Assembly (NCBI RefSeq): GCF_000813745.1
Contig: NZ_JWLC01000014.1
Span: 124,001-188,000, forward strand
Direction: 5' to 3'
Origin: Leisingera sp. ANG-M1
GTDB lineage: Bacteria; Pseudomonadota; Alphaproteobacteria; Rhodobacterales; Rhodobacteraceae
DNA length: 64,000 bases
Of the stretch, positions 1 to 9,081 are shown piece by piece (the stretch's first letter is position 1; each line of letters opens with the position of its first letter). The position numbers and the translations under genes were made by a program. The notes under the pieces are model-generated. The model was not told where the DNA came from. It ran no database searches and saw nothing but the letters and a program-made list of their open reading frames with translations.

Positions 1-624
1 GTGGTGATGTTCTCGATCCCGCTCTTGGGGGAGACTGTTGGCTGGCGCAGCTGGCTGGCGATCTGCACCGGCTTCATCGGGGTGGTGTTTGTGGCGCAGC
101 CCAGCGCAGACGGCATCGAGCCCGCGATGATCCTGGCGGTGATCTCGGCCTGCGCCTACAGCGCCCAAAGCCTGCTGGCGCGGATCCTGGCACCGACCGA
201 GAGCGCGTTGCGCATGACCTTCTATTCGATGCTGACTTTTGTGGCTCTCAGCGGCGCCTTGGGGCTGGTCTTTGGCAGCGGCTGGACGGACCGGTTCGAT
301 CACCCCAGCGCCCAGTATATGTTCCGCGCCTGGAGCTGGCCGGACCTCGCCCAGACCGGCCTGATCGTGGCGGTGGGTCTGATTGCCGCCGCCGGGTTCT
401 ACTGCATCAGCCAAGCTTACCGGCTGGGCGAGGCCAGCGCCGTTGCCCCGTTCGAGTACAGCTCGCTGCCGGTTGCGGTGCTGTGGGGCTGGCTGTTCTG
501 GGGAGACATTCCAGGCAGCCAGACGCTGATCGGCAGCACCCTGATCGTTGGCGGCGGGCTGTTCATCCTGCACCGCGAAGTTGTGAAGCGGCGCCGGTCC
601 CGCCGGCCGGCCGCCGTAAGCTAG
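1..624 (+). CDS. DMT/EamA-family transporter, 3' part
   Basis: C-terminal portion of an inner-membrane drug/metabolite-type exporter. The visible 207 residues start inside the gene, since EamA proteins are usually about 290-300 residues with ten helices in two repeats. Several hydrophobic helices are visible, including WLAICTGFIGVVFVA near the start, VGLIAAAGFYCI in the middle and STLIVGGGLFIL near the end. The motif APFEYSSLPVAVLWGWLFWG in the last third is typical of the second EamA repeat. It ends with a basic cytoplasmic tail, KRRRSRRP. The GTG at base 1 is probably not the true start. The substrate cannot be told from sequence. Confidence 0.85.
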   Translation: MVMFSIPLLGETVGWRSWLAICTGFIGVVFVAQPSADGIEPAMILAVISACAYSAQSLLARILAPTESALRMTFYSMLTFVALSGALGLVFGSGWTDRFDHPSAQYMFRAWSWPDLAQTGLIVAVGLIAAAGFYCISQAYRLGEASAVAPFEYSSLPVAVLWGWLFWGDIPGSQTLIGSTLIVGGGLFILHREVVKRRRSRRPAAVS

Positions 625-788
625 GGACGCGCCGGGGCCTCCCGCCGGATTGTACGGCTGCGAAATCCCGAGCGGCCTATGTTATCTTTGCACAAGCTGG
701 ACTATGAGAGCCCGGAACGGATTGCTCCCGGGCCGCCGCGCCCCGGCCTCCTACGAACCTGGAACCCTATGAACAGGACACTTTCGCC

Positions 789-1238
789 ATGACTGCCAGC
801 AAACGCATTGCCCTCTCCAGCGACCACGCCGCCATCGAGCTGCGCCAGGCCGTTGCCAAGCATATCGCCGCCAACGGCTGGGAGGTGGAAGACATCGGCC
901 CGACCAGCCCTGAAAGCACCCATTATCCCAAGCACGGCGAGGCAGCGGCACGGCTGGTGGCCTCGGGCGACTGCGGGCTGGGCATTGTGCTCTGCGGCAC
1001 CGGCCAGGGCATCATGATGGCCGCCAACAAGGTGAAGGGCATCCGCTGCGGCGTGTGTTCGGACACGTTCTCGGCTGCGATGATCCGCCAGCACAACAAC
1101 GCCAACATGCTGTCGATCGGCGCCCGTGTGGTGGGTGAAGGCCTGGCGCTGGAGATCGTTGACGCCTTCCTGAACGCAAACTTCGAAGGCGGCCGCCACG
1201 CCACCCGCGTCGAGATGATCGAGGCGCTGGAGGGCTGA
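789..1238 (+). CDS. rpiB: ribose-5-phosphate isomerase B
   Basis: Interconverts ribose 5-phosphate and ribulose 5-phosphate in the non-oxidative pentose phosphate pathway, supplying PRPP precursors. The 149-residue protein has the RpiB/LacAB fold signature: SDHAA near residue 11, the catalytic cysteine C69 in LCGTGQG, and the RQHNNANML block (His102) matching the Escherichia coli His99 region. The length is right for the family. The ATG at 789 is preceded by an AGGA about 14 bases upstream. The next gene is purF, which uses PRPP, so the pairing makes metabolic sense, but a 384-base gap separates them. Confidence 0.93.
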   Translation: MTASKRIALSSDHAAIELRQAVAKHIAANGWEVEDIGPTSPESTHYPKHGEAAARLVASGDCGLGIVLCGTGQGIMMAANKVKGIRCGVCSDTFSAAMIRQHNNANMLSIGARVVGEGLALEIVDAFLNANFEGGRHATRVEMIEALEG

Positions 1239-1622
1239 CGCCCAAAACCCGCAGGCGGCTGTCTGAGGCTGCCTGCGCATTTGCAGCCGCCGCGCTGCAG
1301 CAAGGATTTGTGATCCTTTGATGACAGATCGCAAGAAAGCCTCTATGTGGGGGCCGGAACAGGAAACGGATTCGGAGCCTCACCGCCTTGCCGCTGCTGC
1401 AGACGCTGCCCGCCTGCCATCGTGAACACGCCCCCGCGCGCCTCGCGCGTGCTGCCGTGCACCCGAATGGCACTATGGCCCCGGCCCGTTCCCAGCTCTG
1501 CGGCCTTGGCGGACCCAGGGCCTCCCGGTTGGCACGCGCATTGGGAAATGCGCTAGACTGCCAGCCGAGCCGCTTCCAGCAGCAACCGAACAGCAAAGCC
1601 TAAGTGGGATTGGAGCCAGCCA
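1239..1622. other. 384-base intergenic region between rpiB and purF
   Basis: No convincing gene. Short frames here have no recognisable domain. A GC hairpin lies at 1250-1277 (GCAGGC paired with GCCTGC, extended by a few weaker pairs) just after the rpiB stop. It lacks a T-run, so termination there is only possible. A second small hairpin, AAGGAT-N5-ATCCTT, is at 1301-1317. A TTGGCA at about 1528 and TAGACT at about 1553 could form a weak purF promoter, but their 19-base spacing is long. Confidence 0.5.
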
Positions 1623-3143
1623 ATGTGCGGGATTTTGGGGATCGCAAGCCGGGACACGGATGTCTTTGCGGAGATATATGACGGCCTACTGATGCTGCAG
1701 CACCGCGGCCAGGACGCCTCGGGGATTGTCACCTACACCGGCGAGTTTTTCCGCGAGCGCAAGGCCAACGGGCTGGTCAAGGACGTGTTCGGGCCTTCAG
1801 ATGCCGAGACTCTCACCGGCCGCACCGGCATGGGCCATGTCCGCTACCCCACTGCGGGCTCGCTGAGCGCGTCCGAGGCGCAGCCGTTCTTCGTGAACGC
1901 GCCTTACGGCATCTACCTGGTCCACAACGGCAACATCACCAACACCGCCGAACAGCGCGAGAAGGTGACCGGCAAATACAGCCGCCACCTGCGCACCACG
2001 TCGGACTCGGAAATCCTGCTGAACGTGCTGGCTGACAAGGTGGCCGATGCGATCAAAGTGAACGGCAACGCCGAGCCGATCCGCAACATCTTTGCCGGTG
2101 TGAAGATGACCATGGAACGGATCCAGGGCGCCTATTCGGTGATCTGCATGATCGCCGGTGTCGGCCTGCTGGCCTTCCGCGACCCGCATGGCATCCGGCC
2201 GCTGTCCGTCGGCAAGCGCCCGGCGCAAAGCGGCGGCGAGGATTTCTGCTTTGCCTCGGAAGACGTGGCCTTTGGCATCAACGGCTTTGAGAAGATCCGC
2301 GATGTAAAGCCGGGCGAAGCGATCCTGGTGGATCTCGACGGCAACATGCATGAATTCCAGGCGGTCGAGGGCAAGCTGACGCCCTGCATCTTCGAATACG
2401 TCTATCTGGCGCGCCCCGATTCCATGATGGACGGTGTTTCGGTCTACAAGACCCAGCTGCGCATGGGCCAGGCGCTGGCCAAGCAGATCCAGGAGGCGGG
2501 CCTGGAGATCGACAGCATCATCCCGGTGCCTGATTCGGCCCGCCCGGTGGCGCTGGAAGTCGCCAATGCCACCGGCATCCGCTACCGCGAAGGCCTGGTG
2601 AAGAACCGCTACGTCGGCCGCACCTTCATCATGCCCGGCCAGGCCGAGCGGCAGAAATCGGTGCGCCGCAAGCTCAACGCCATTCCGCTGGAGTTCAAGG
2701 ACCGCAATGTGCTGCTGATCGACGACTCGATCGTGCGCGGCAACACCATCAAGAAGATCGTGCAGATGTGCCGCGAAGCCGGTGCCAAGAAGGTTTATAT
2801 CGCCTCCGCCTCGCCGCCGGTCGTCTATCCGAACGTCTATGGCATCGACATGCCCACCAAGCATGAGCTGATCGCAAACGGCCTCAGCATCGAGGAAATC
2901 CGCGAAGAGCTGGGAGCGGACGCGCTGTTCTACCAGAAGCTCGAGGACCTGATCTGGGCGGCGCAGGAAGGCAACCCGGACATCCAGGGCTTTGACTGCT
3001 CCTGCTTTGACGGCAACTACATCACCGGCGTCACCGAAGAGTATCTGGACGCGCTGGAAAACAGCAGCCGGGTGAGTGCGAAGATCAAGGACATGCCGGC
3101 GCCGGGCGCCTCCTGGAACGCCTCCAAACTGGCCGCAGGCTGA
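1623..3143 (+). CDS. purF: amidophosphoribosyltransferase
   Basis: First committed step of purine synthesis: PRPP plus glutamine gives 5-phosphoribosylamine. Met-Cys-Gly at the start puts the class II glutaminase nucleophile at Cys2 with no long propeptide. The N-terminal half is the Ntn glutaminase (LMLQHRGQDASG, GHVRYPTAGS, HNGNI). The C-terminal half is a PRPP-binding phosphoribosyltransferase with LLIDDSIVRGNT at about residues 362-373. The length, 506 residues, is normal. Residues where some PurF proteins ligate an Fe-S cluster are mixed: Cys is kept in TPCIFEY and FDCSCFDG but replaced in YPNVYGID, so a cluster is unlikely. GGAG lies about six bases before the ATG. Confidence 0.97.
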   Translation: MCGILGIASRDTDVFAEIYDGLLMLQHRGQDASGIVTYTGEFFRERKANGLVKDVFGPSDAETLTGRTGMGHVRYPTAGSLSASEAQPFFVNAPYGIYLVHNGNITNTAEQREKVTGKYSRHLRTTSDSEILLNVLADKVADAIKVNGNAEPIRNIFAGVKMTMERIQGAYSVICMIAGVGLLAFRDPHGIRPLSVGKRPAQSGGEDFCFASEDVAFGINGFEKIRDVKPGEAILVDLDGNMHEFQAVEGKLTPCIFEYVYLARPDSMMDGVSVYKTQLRMGQALAKQIQEAGLEIDSIIPVPDSARPVALEVANATGIRYREGLVKNRYVGRTFIMPGQAERQKSVRRKLNAIPLEFKDRNVLLIDDSIVRGNTIKKIVQMCREAGAKKVYIASASPPVVYPNVYGIDMPTKHELIANGLSIEEIREELGADALFYQKLEDLIWAAQEGNPDIQGFDCSCFDGNYITGVTEEYLDALENSSRVSAKIKDMPAPGASWNASKLAAG

Positions 3144-3150
3144 CACTGCT

Positions 3151-3174
3151 CTCCTCCCGGGCAGGGAGGGGTTT
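3151..3174 (+). terminator. possible terminator after purF
   Basis: CCTCCC-N5-GGGAGG stem at 3153-3169 just after the purF stop, followed by GGTTTG. The T-run is short, so this is a weak call. Confidence 0.35.
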
Positions 3175-3281
3175 GAACTTCCGGCGGCTTCCGCGTATGA
3201 GGGCCGCCAACTGTGCATCGGGGAGGCGCTGGCCGTGACGGCCCGCGCCTTTTCCTATGCTTTTCGACGAAAGGCCGCCCC

Positions 3282-3845
3282 TTGGACCCGCATCTCGCCC
3301 GCATGCTGACTTCCCCGCGCCAGTGCCGCTGCTGCGGCGCAACCTTTGCGCAGCTGCTCAGCCTGTCCTGCGACCGGCCCGACATCTGTCCCGAAGATAT
3401 GGAGGTCGAGGACAACTCCGCGGTGCTGGCCACCCGCGGCGATATCCTGACCGATGATTTCTGCCGCCTTGGCGATCTGCGCTTTATCCGCGCCGTGCTG
3501 GCAGTGCCTTTGGCGAACAGCCGCGGCGAGGAGTTTATCCTCGGCACTTGGGCCAGCCTCAGCCGCGATGATTTCGACGCCTATCTCGACCTGTTCGAGA
3601 TGCGTGAGACCGAAAAGCTCGGCGACCGCCCGGCCTGGCTCGCCAATGCGATCCCGCCGGACATGCCGATGCCCGCGGGCTGCATGCTGGAGATGCGCCC
3701 CGGCGGCCAGTACCCGGAGCTGAAGGTGAGTGAGCAGAACCACCCTTTGTATCCGCTGCAAAAGGACGGCGCCTCGCTGGAGGAGCTCCTGGAGCTGCTC
3801 TATGCCTATGGCCACGACCTGCCCTCGCTGGTGTTTGACGCCTGA
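3282..3845 (+). CDS. DUF2199-type protein
   Basis: Soluble protein of about 187 residues that looks like the DUF2199 family, whose function is unknown. It opens with a cysteine cluster, CRCCGATF, that could bind zinc. This is followed by a conserved-looking core (DDFCRLGDLRFIRAVLAVPL, then WASLSRDDFDAYL) and a C-terminal HPLYPLQKDG segment. The TTG at 3282 is preferred because AAAGG lies seven bases upstream. An ATG at 3303 is the alternative. It is downstream of purF after a 138-base gap that includes a possible terminator, so co-transcription is uncertain. No membrane segment or signal peptide is seen. Confidence 0.75.
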   Translation: MDPHLARMLTSPRQCRCCGATFAQLLSLSCDRPDICPEDMEVEDNSAVLATRGDILTDDFCRLGDLRFIRAVLAVPLANSRGEEFILGTWASLSRDDFDAYLDLFEMRETEKLGDRPAWLANAIPPDMPMPAGCMLEMRPGGQYPELKVSEQNHPLYPLQKDGASLEELLELLYAYGHDLPSLVFDA

Positions 3846-3977
3846 TTGGTGCCAACCGGCGCTTTTCCACTCAGCCCGGGCCAGCCGCCCGCAGTTTCCC
3901 GCCGATGCAAGAGGCACGGCCTTGCACCCGCACGCCCCCTTCCCCAGATACGCCCGGACCATTTGGGGATGGACGGT

Positions 3978-4250
3978 ATGGCAAACGCAAAAGCAGCAGA
4001 CGGCACCTCTGCCAAGGTGGCCGGTCTCGCAACCCAGGACAACGCGGTGAACCGCAGCAACCTGAGCCTTCTCGGGCTGTTCGGCCCGGAGGACAGCCTG
4101 ACGGCCCTGGTCCGCCTGCCGTCCGGCCGCACCCGCAAGGTGACCCGCGGCAGCCGCCTGTCATCCGGCCGGGTGGTAGCGATCGACGCACAGGGGCTGG
4201 TGTTGAACTCAAACGGCGAAACCAGACGCCTGGCGATCCCCGGCAGCTGA
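3978..4250 (+). CDS. small PilP/GspC-like domain protein, function unknown
   Basis: A 90-residue protein with a polar N-terminus and a compact C-terminal domain: ALVRLPSGRTRKVTRGSRL, then GRVVAIDAQGLVL, then RRLAIP. That pattern (conductance of a basic surface strand, a G-x-V-x-x-I turn, then a short final strand) resembles the small beta domain seen in PilP/GspC-type proteins and in many short Rhodobacteraceae proteins. No signal peptide is seen. The start at 3978 has GGGGA about nine bases upstream, and the in-frame ATG at 3969 is too close to that sequence. No pilus or type II secretion genes are nearby, so the function is open. Confidence 0.6.
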   Translation: MANAKAADGTSAKVAGLATQDNAVNRSNLSLLGLFGPEDSLTALVRLPSGRTRKVTRGSRLSSGRVVAIDAQGLVLNSNGETRRLAIPGS

Positions 4251-4389
4251 CCCGTCCCCCTTTTCCGGCATAAATTTCCTGAAAGGAATTTGCCGAGAGT
4301 TTTCGAAAATTCCTGGCCGGCGGCACCGCCCCTGCGGTTTGCCGGCCAAACCGCTCCGCTGCCTCTTGACCTGCCCGGGGTCCCGCCGC

Positions 4390-5049
4390 ATGAAGACAGC
4401 CATGACAGAAAAGCTTGCTCTTATCACCGGCGCATCACGCGGCCTTGGCAGTGCCCTGGCCGAAGCGCTTGCGCCCACCCATCACATCGTGGCAGTGGCC
4501 CGCACTGCCGGCGCTCTCGAGGAACTCGACGACCGGATCAAGGCCGCTGGCGGCAGCGCCACTTTGGCGCCGATGGACATTACCGTGCCCGAAGCCATGG
4601 CAACCCTCTGCCGCGGCATCCATGACCGCTGGGGTAAGCTGGATCTGTGGCTGCACACCGCGATCCATGCCACTGCTCTTTGCCCGGCGCCGTCAGTGGC
4701 TCCCAAAGACTGGGCCAAGGCCGTGGCCGTCAACGCCACTGCCACGTCAGTGCTGATCCCGTATATCGCGCCGCTGCTGGGCCAGCGGGGCCGTGCGGTG
4801 TTCTTCGACGACGTCCGGGCCGGAGAGAAATTCTACGGAACCTATGGCGCCACCAAAGCCGCGCAAATGGCACTGGCCCGCAGCTGGCAGGCCGAATCCG
4901 AGCGGACTGGCCCGCAGGTCCGGATCCTGGAGCCGCAGCCAATGGCCACCGCCCTGCGCGCCCGCTTCCATCCGGGCGAGGACCGCAATGCCCTCACCCC
5001 GATCCAGGACGAGGCCGCACGCCTGCTGCCGCAGATCCTGGCAGACTGA
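4390..5049 (+). CDS. SDR-family NAD(P)-binding protein, atypical active site
   Basis: Short-chain dehydrogenase/reductase fold of about 219 residues. The Rossmann motif TGASRGLG is at residues 13-20, and the Tyr/Lys pair is in Y152-GAT-K156. The usual catalytic serine about 12 residues before the tyrosine is replaced by aspartate (FFDD, residues 138-141), and the NNAG-type motif is replaced by HTAIHATA. It may therefore be a poor oxidoreductase or a modified one. The start could be 4390 or 4402. An AT-rich stretch with the palindrome TTTTCGAAAA at 4300-4309 lies upstream and may hold the promoter. The substrate is unknown. Confidence 0.8.
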   Translation: MKTAMTEKLALITGASRGLGSALAEALAPTHHIVAVARTAGALEELDDRIKAAGGSATLAPMDITVPEAMATLCRGIHDRWGKLDLWLHTAIHATALCPAPSVAPKDWAKAVAVNATATSVLIPYIAPLLGQRGRAVFFDDVRAGEKFYGTYGATKAAQMALARSWQAESERTGPQVRILEPQPMATALRARFHPGEDRNALTPIQDEAARLLPQILAD

Positions 5050-5082
5050 CACCCGCAGCCTGCCCGCGCCGCGCGCCAGCGC

Positions 5083-5154
5083 GGCGCCCGGCCCAACGCT
5101 TGAGACGGCATCTTTGATCCAGTTCCAAGGGGCGGGAGCCCGCCCTCTCCCTGC
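5083..5154 (+). repeat. dispersed GC-rich repeat, family B, copy 1
   Basis: Shares an ordered set of blocks with 28398-28498: GGCGCC(C/G)GGCCCAAC, then GCATCTTTGAT followed by CAG, then GGCGGGAG followed by CCGCCCT. The last block folds as a small hairpin. This copy fills most of the gap between the SDR gene and the methyltransferase gene. It does not appear to encode protein. Confidence 0.7.
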
Positions 5155-5207
5155 TTGACGCCCGGCTGCTGCTGCGCCTAGCCTGCCGGCGGACAGGAGA
5201 CTGGCTG

Positions 5208-5855
5208 ATGCGCGATTTTGCCTTTTACCGCCGGATCACCGGGCAGAGCCGCCTGCAGCGGATCTACAACCGCGCCGCTGCCGGCTGGGAGGCAGGCATC
5301 GCCACGCTTGGTTATCCCGAAGCCTACCGGCAGCTGTGCCATGCGGCACTTGCCAGCCTCCCCGTGACCGAACCCGAGCGGGTGCTGGATGCAGGCTGCG
5401 GCAGCGGGGCGATGTCCGCCGCACTCTTGCAAGACCTGCCGGCCCCACCTGAGCTGCATCTGCTGGATCTGTCCCCGCAGATGCTGGCGGAAGCTGCAGC
5501 CCGGCTGCCGCTGGAAACCATCCGGCACCAGGGCATGCTTGGCGGCGGCCCTCTGCCTTGCCCGCCGTTCTCCCGCATTCTTTGCGCCCATGTGATCGAG
5601 CATTGCCCCGATCCCCTGCCGCCGCTGCAATGGCTGCATGAACATCTGGCCCCTTGCGGCCAGCTGATCCTCGTGGTCTCCAAGCCGCATTGGTGCACCG
5701 CGCTGCTGCGCTGGCGCTGGGGCAATGCCGCTTACCACCCTGAACAGGTACTGGGCCTGCTGCAGCAAAGCGGCTTCATCAATGTTGAAATCCGCCCCAA
5801 CCGCAAAGGCCCGCCGTCGCGCACCTCCTGCGGCTACCTGGCACGGCGGGCCTGA
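5208..5855 (+). CDS. class I SAM-dependent methyltransferase
   Basis: A 215-residue protein with the SAM-binding motif VLDAGCGSG at about residues 64-72, the acidic motif LHLLDLSPQML about 20 residues later, and the post-II segment FSRILCAHVIEHC, typical of Methyltransf_11/25 enzymes. The C-terminal half has a basic tail. GGAG lies eight bases before the ATG. The substrate cannot be named. It stands alone between a dispersed repeat and surE, so context gives no further clue. Confidence 0.88.
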   Translation: MRDFAFYRRITGQSRLQRIYNRAAAGWEAGIATLGYPEAYRQLCHAALASLPVTEPERVLDAGCGSGAMSAALLQDLPAPPELHLLDLSPQMLAEAAARLPLETIRHQGMLGGGPLPCPPFSRILCAHVIEHCPDPLPPLQWLHEHLAPCGQLILVVSKPHWCTALLRWRWGNAAYHPEQVLGLLQQSGFINVEIRPNRKGPPSRTSCGYLARRA

Positions 5856-5995
5856 CCGGGCTGCTGCCCGCCCCCTGTTGCTTCTCTGCCCGGCTTCGGG
5901 ACGGATACCGCAGCAAACCGCGAAAGGCTTGCCCCCTGCACAGGCAGGTCCTATTCAATCCCAAACGCGGTTGAAACTGGCAGGCAGCACCACCC

Positions 5996-6778
5996 ATGCG
6001 CATTCTGATCACCAATGACGACGGCATCAGCGCCGACGGGCTCAAGGTCCTTGAGGCCATCGCACATGAGGTTGCAGGCCCCGATGGGGAGGTCTGGACC
6101 GTGGCGCCCGCCTTTGAGCAATCCGGCGTCGGCCATTGCATCAGCTATACCCGCCCCACCATGCTCAGCCAGCTCGGCGAGCGCCGCTTTGCAGCCGAAG
6201 GCTCGCCCGCCGACTGCGTGCTAGCGGGACTGCATGTGGTGATGCAGGGCGCCAAGCCGGACCTGGTGCTGTCGGGTGTGAACCGCGGCAACAACTCAGC
6301 TGAAAACGCGCTTTATTCCGGCACTCTGGGGGCCGCAATGGAAGCTGCGCTACAGGGCGTCCCGGCCATGGCCTTGTCGCAGTACTACGGCCCCGCCAAC
6401 CGCGATACGGAGAACCCGTTTGAGGCCGCGGCCGTCCATGGTGCCGCGCTGGTCAAGAAGATCCTGGCCACCATGCCGCCGGACCAGCAGGACTACCGGC
6501 TGTTTTACAACATCAACTTCCCGCCGGTTCCTGCCGCTGGTGTCAAAGGCACCCGGGTGGCCACCCAGGGTTTCCGCCGCGGTAGCCATTTCGCAGCCGA
6601 GCCGAAGCTGTCGCCCACCGGGCGGCGCTACCTGTGGATCCGCGGCGGCGACCAGCAGGTCCAGACGCTCCCCGGCTCCGACGCGGCGCTCAACATGGAC
6701 GGCTATATCTCGGTCACCCCGATGCGTGCAGACCTCACGGCGCGCGATGCAATGGACGCACTCAAGGCAATCGAGTGA
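5996..6778 (+). CDS. surE: 5'/3'-nucleotidase SurE
   Basis: Survival protein of 260 residues that dephosphorylates nucleoside mono- and polyphosphates in the cytoplasm. The metal site is visible as [10 protein letters not shown] (Asp8, Asp9), EQSG (Ser43) and [18 protein letters not shown] (Asn96). The last codons overlap a GTG start of pcm, so the two genes are probably translated together. SurE and Pcm are classically neighbours and act in stationary-phase survival. The length and motif order match the family. Confidence 0.96.
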   Translation: MRILITNDDGISADGLKVLEAIAHEVAGPDGEVWTVAPAFEQSGVGHCISYTRPTMLSQLGERRFAAEGSPADCVLAGLHVVMQGAKPDLVLSGVNRGNNSAENALYSGTLGAAMEAALQGVPAMALSQYYGPANRDTENPFEAAAVHGAALVKKILATMPPDQQDYRLFYNINFPPVPAAGVKGTRVATQGFRRGSHFAAEPKLSPTGRRYLWIRGGDQQVQTLPGSDAALNMDGYISVTPMRADLTARDAMDALKAIE

Positions 6779-7434
6779 GCACAGGCATGAGCGGCCCCGA
6801 TCCGGAAACCAAGATGCAGTTTGTCTACTCCGTGCGCTCGCGCGGGGTGACGGACCAAAAGGTGCTGGAGGCGATCGAAGAGATCGACCGCGGGTTGTTC
6901 GTGCGCGGCATCTTTGCCCAGCGCGCCTACGAGGACGTGCCGCTGCCGATTTCTTGCGGCCAGACCATCTCGCAGCCCTCGGTCGTGGGGATGATGACCC
7001 AGGCGCTTCAGGTCTCGCCGCGCGACACGGTTCTGGAAGTCGGCACCGGCTCCGGCTACCAGGCGGCAATCCTGTCGAAACTGGCGCGCAGGGTCTATAC
7101 AATCGACCGCCACGCCCGGCTGGTGCGCGAGGCGCGGGCGGTGTTCGATCAGCTGCGGCTGGCCAATGTGACCTCGCTGGTGGGCGATGGCAGCCACGGG
7201 CTGACCGAGCAGGCCCCCTTTGACCGTATCATCGTAACCGCCGCCGCCGAAGACCCGCCCGGGCCCCTGCTGGCGCAATTGAAACCCGGCGGCATCATGG
7301 TGCTGCCAGTGGGGCAGTCGGACCATGTGCAGACCCTGATCCGGGTCCGGAAGTCCGAAGACGGCCTGGACTATGACGAGCTGCGGCCGGTACGCTTTGT
7401 GCCGCTGCTGGAGGGCCTGGGCAAGGACAGCTAG
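6775..7434 (+). CDS. pcm: protein-L-isoaspartate O-methyltransferase
   Basis: Repairs isoaspartyl residues in aged proteins using SAM. Diagnostic motifs are [16 protein letters not shown] near the N-terminus, [15 protein letters not shown] (SAM motif I), [13 protein letters not shown], and the C-terminal VRFVPLLEG. The GTG at 6775 overlaps the surE stop by four bases (GTGA) and has CAAGG about nine bases upstream. An ATG at 6787 is also possible. The protein is 215-219 residues, normal for the family. A GC hairpin follows directly after the stop codon. Confidence 0.96.
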   Translation: MSTGMSGPDPETKMQFVYSVRSRGVTDQKVLEAIEEIDRGLFVRGIFAQRAYEDVPLPISCGQTISQPSVVGMMTQALQVSPRDTVLEVGTGSGYQAAILSKLARRVYTIDRHARLVREARAVFDQLRLANVTSLVGDGSHGLTEQAPFDRIIVTAAAEDPPGPLLAQLKPGGIMVLPVGQSDHVQTLIRVRKSEDGLDYDELRPVRFVPLLEGLGKDS

Positions 7435-7456
7435 CGGGCGGCGCAAGCCTGCCCGC
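7434..7456 (+). terminator. GNRA-capped hairpin after pcm
   Basis: GCGGGC-GGC-GCAA-GCC-T-GCCCGC: nine paired positions, one bulge and a GCAA tetraloop, starting at the last base of the pcm stop. No T-run follows, so it could be an mRNA 3'-end stabiliser rather than an intrinsic terminator. Confidence 0.4.
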
Positions 7457-7694
7457 ACTAGGAATTTCAAGAATCCTTGGCAAGTTGCGTCAACGAAATT
7501 TGCACTGTCCTGAGGCCTCTGCCGCCTGCCCTGGATGCAAGGTGCAGCCCGTTCACTGGCTGTGAATTGAATTTCGCTGGCTGCGGCCCTACATTGGCGG
7601 CGGATTTCAGCCGCCCGGCCAATTCCTTGGGCTATAGTGATTGACGCCAGAGAATCCCCGCGAAAAAGGGGAAGCGTGTTTTGAGGAGAGCAAA

Positions 7695-8942
7695 ATGACC
7701 CGGACCATTCCCACCCGGCCCGCTTCCCGCGGGCGGTCCCGTACAATGGCAAGCGGGGTAAAGCTGCTGGCTGCACTGCCGCTGGCCGGGATGCTGGCCG
7801 CCTGCCAAAGCCCGCTGGACTATGACCTGCGCGGCCAATTGGGCGCTTTTAACACCGCCAGCGCAGCGCAATCCGCCACCTCGAACCGCCCTTCCCCTGA
7901 CAGCCGCGGGCTGATCACCTACCCGTCTTACCAGGTGGCCGTGGCACGGCGCGGCGATACGGTGTCGGATGTGGCTGCCCGCATCGGCCTGCCGCCTGAA
8001 GAAGTGGCCGGCTTCAACGGCATGCAGCCTGGCGATGCCATGCGCCAGGGGGAAGTGCTGGCACTGCCGCGCCGCGCCCCTGACAGCCTGCCCCTCGATG
8101 GCAGCGCAGCCCCGGGGTCCGTCGACATTGCCAGCCTGGCCGGAGAGGCGATTGAGACCGCACCGCTTACCTCGCCGAACCCGGGCTCGGTGACCACAAC
8201 CACGATCCAGCCAACGCCGAAACCGAAGCCGCCTGTGGTACAGGACGGCCCTGAGCCGGTACGCCACAAGGTGAAACGGGGAGAGACCGCCTATACGATC
8301 TCGCGGCTCTATCAGGTTCCGGTGAAGTCGCTGGCGGAATGGAACGGCCTGGGCAGCGACTTTGCTGTGCGCGAAGGCCAGTATCTGCTGATCCCGCTGA
8401 AAGAAGAGCCCGCGCCCGAACTGGCCCCCGCCGCCCCTGCGGTGGTGACCGAACCGGGCGAAGGCAGCGCCACGCCGGTGCCGCCCAGCGCCAGCCAGCC
8501 GCTTCCGGATGAGCAGGTGGAGCCTGCCGCGGTCAAGCCGGCAGCCGAGACCCTGCCCAAGCCGGCGCTGCCGGAACCCAGCCGCCAGAGCGATGCCGCT
8601 ATGGCCTATCCGGTGCAGGGCAAAATCATCAAGACCTACTCCAAAGGCCGCAATGACGGTATCGACATCGCCGCTGCAGCCGGCAGCCCGGTCAACGCGG
8701 CCGAGGCCGGCACCATTGCTGCAATCACCAAGGATTCCAACAACGTGCCAATCGTCGTGATCCGTCACAGCCAGAAGCTGCTGACGGTCTATCAGAACGT
8801 GGACAACATCACGGTGAAGAAAGGCGAAAGCGTGGTCCGCGGCCAGCGCATCGCTTCGCTGCGCAGCGGCGACGACGCCTATGTGCATTTCGAAGTGCGC
8901 GACGGGTTCGAAAGCATCGACCCGCTGAGCTACCTGAACTGA
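7695..8942 (+). CDS. nlpD: NlpD-like LysM/M23 lipoprotein, degenerate peptidase
   Basis: A 415-residue cell-envelope lipoprotein. A hydrophobic leader ends in the lipobox LAAC (Cys37). Two LysM peptidoglycan-binding domains follow at about residues 78-126 and 188-235, each followed by a Pro/Ala-rich linker, then an M23 (LytM) domain at about 305-415. The M23 zinc ligands are incomplete: the first His is Asn320 (NDGIDIAA, Asp324 kept) and the His of the YxH strand is Asn368, while His398 of HFEVRD remains. It is therefore probably an amidase activator like E. coli NlpD/EnvC, not a hydrolase. AGGAG ten bases upstream supports this start. A strong terminator follows. Confidence 0.9.
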   Translation: MTRTIPTRPASRGRSRTMASGVKLLAALPLAGMLAACQSPLDYDLRGQLGAFNTASAAQSATSNRPSPDSRGLITYPSYQVAVARRGDTVSDVAARIGLPPEEVAGFNGMQPGDAMRQGEVLALPRRAPDSLPLDGSAAPGSVDIASLAGEAIETAPLTSPNPGSVTTTTIQPTPKPKPPVVQDGPEPVRHKVKRGETAYTISRLYQVPVKSLAEWNGLGSDFAVREGQYLLIPLKEEPAPELAPAAPAVVTEPGEGSATPVPPSASQPLPDEQVEPAAVKPAAETLPKPALPEPSRQSDAAMAYPVQGKIIKTYSKGRNDGIDIAAAAGSPVNAAEAGTIAAITKDSNNVPIVVIRHSQKLLTVYQNVDNITVKKGESVVRGQRIASLRSGDDAYVHFEVRDGFESIDPLSYLN

Positions 8943-8970
8943 CGGCGCTCCCCTTCTCCCGGCACATATA

Positions 8971-8999
8971 AAGCCCGGCTGCTTGGCCGGGCTTCTTTT
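8971..8999 (+). terminator. rho-independent terminator of the nlpD-like gene
   Basis: Nine-base perfect stem AAGCCCGGC/GCCGGGCTT with a six-base loop, followed by CTTTT. It lies 29 bases after the stop codon. Confidence 0.85.
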
Positions 9000-9081
9000 C
9001 TCATTTGCCCCACTGCGGCCTAAGCCAGCCAGGCAGGCGCCCCGGCGTCTCTGCCGTCCGGCCGATCCGGCGGCTGCCTAC

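Noticed and set aside
1623-3143. PurF as an Fe-S cluster enzyme
   Set aside because: One of the expected cysteine positions is Asn (YPNVYGID), so a complete cluster is not supported.
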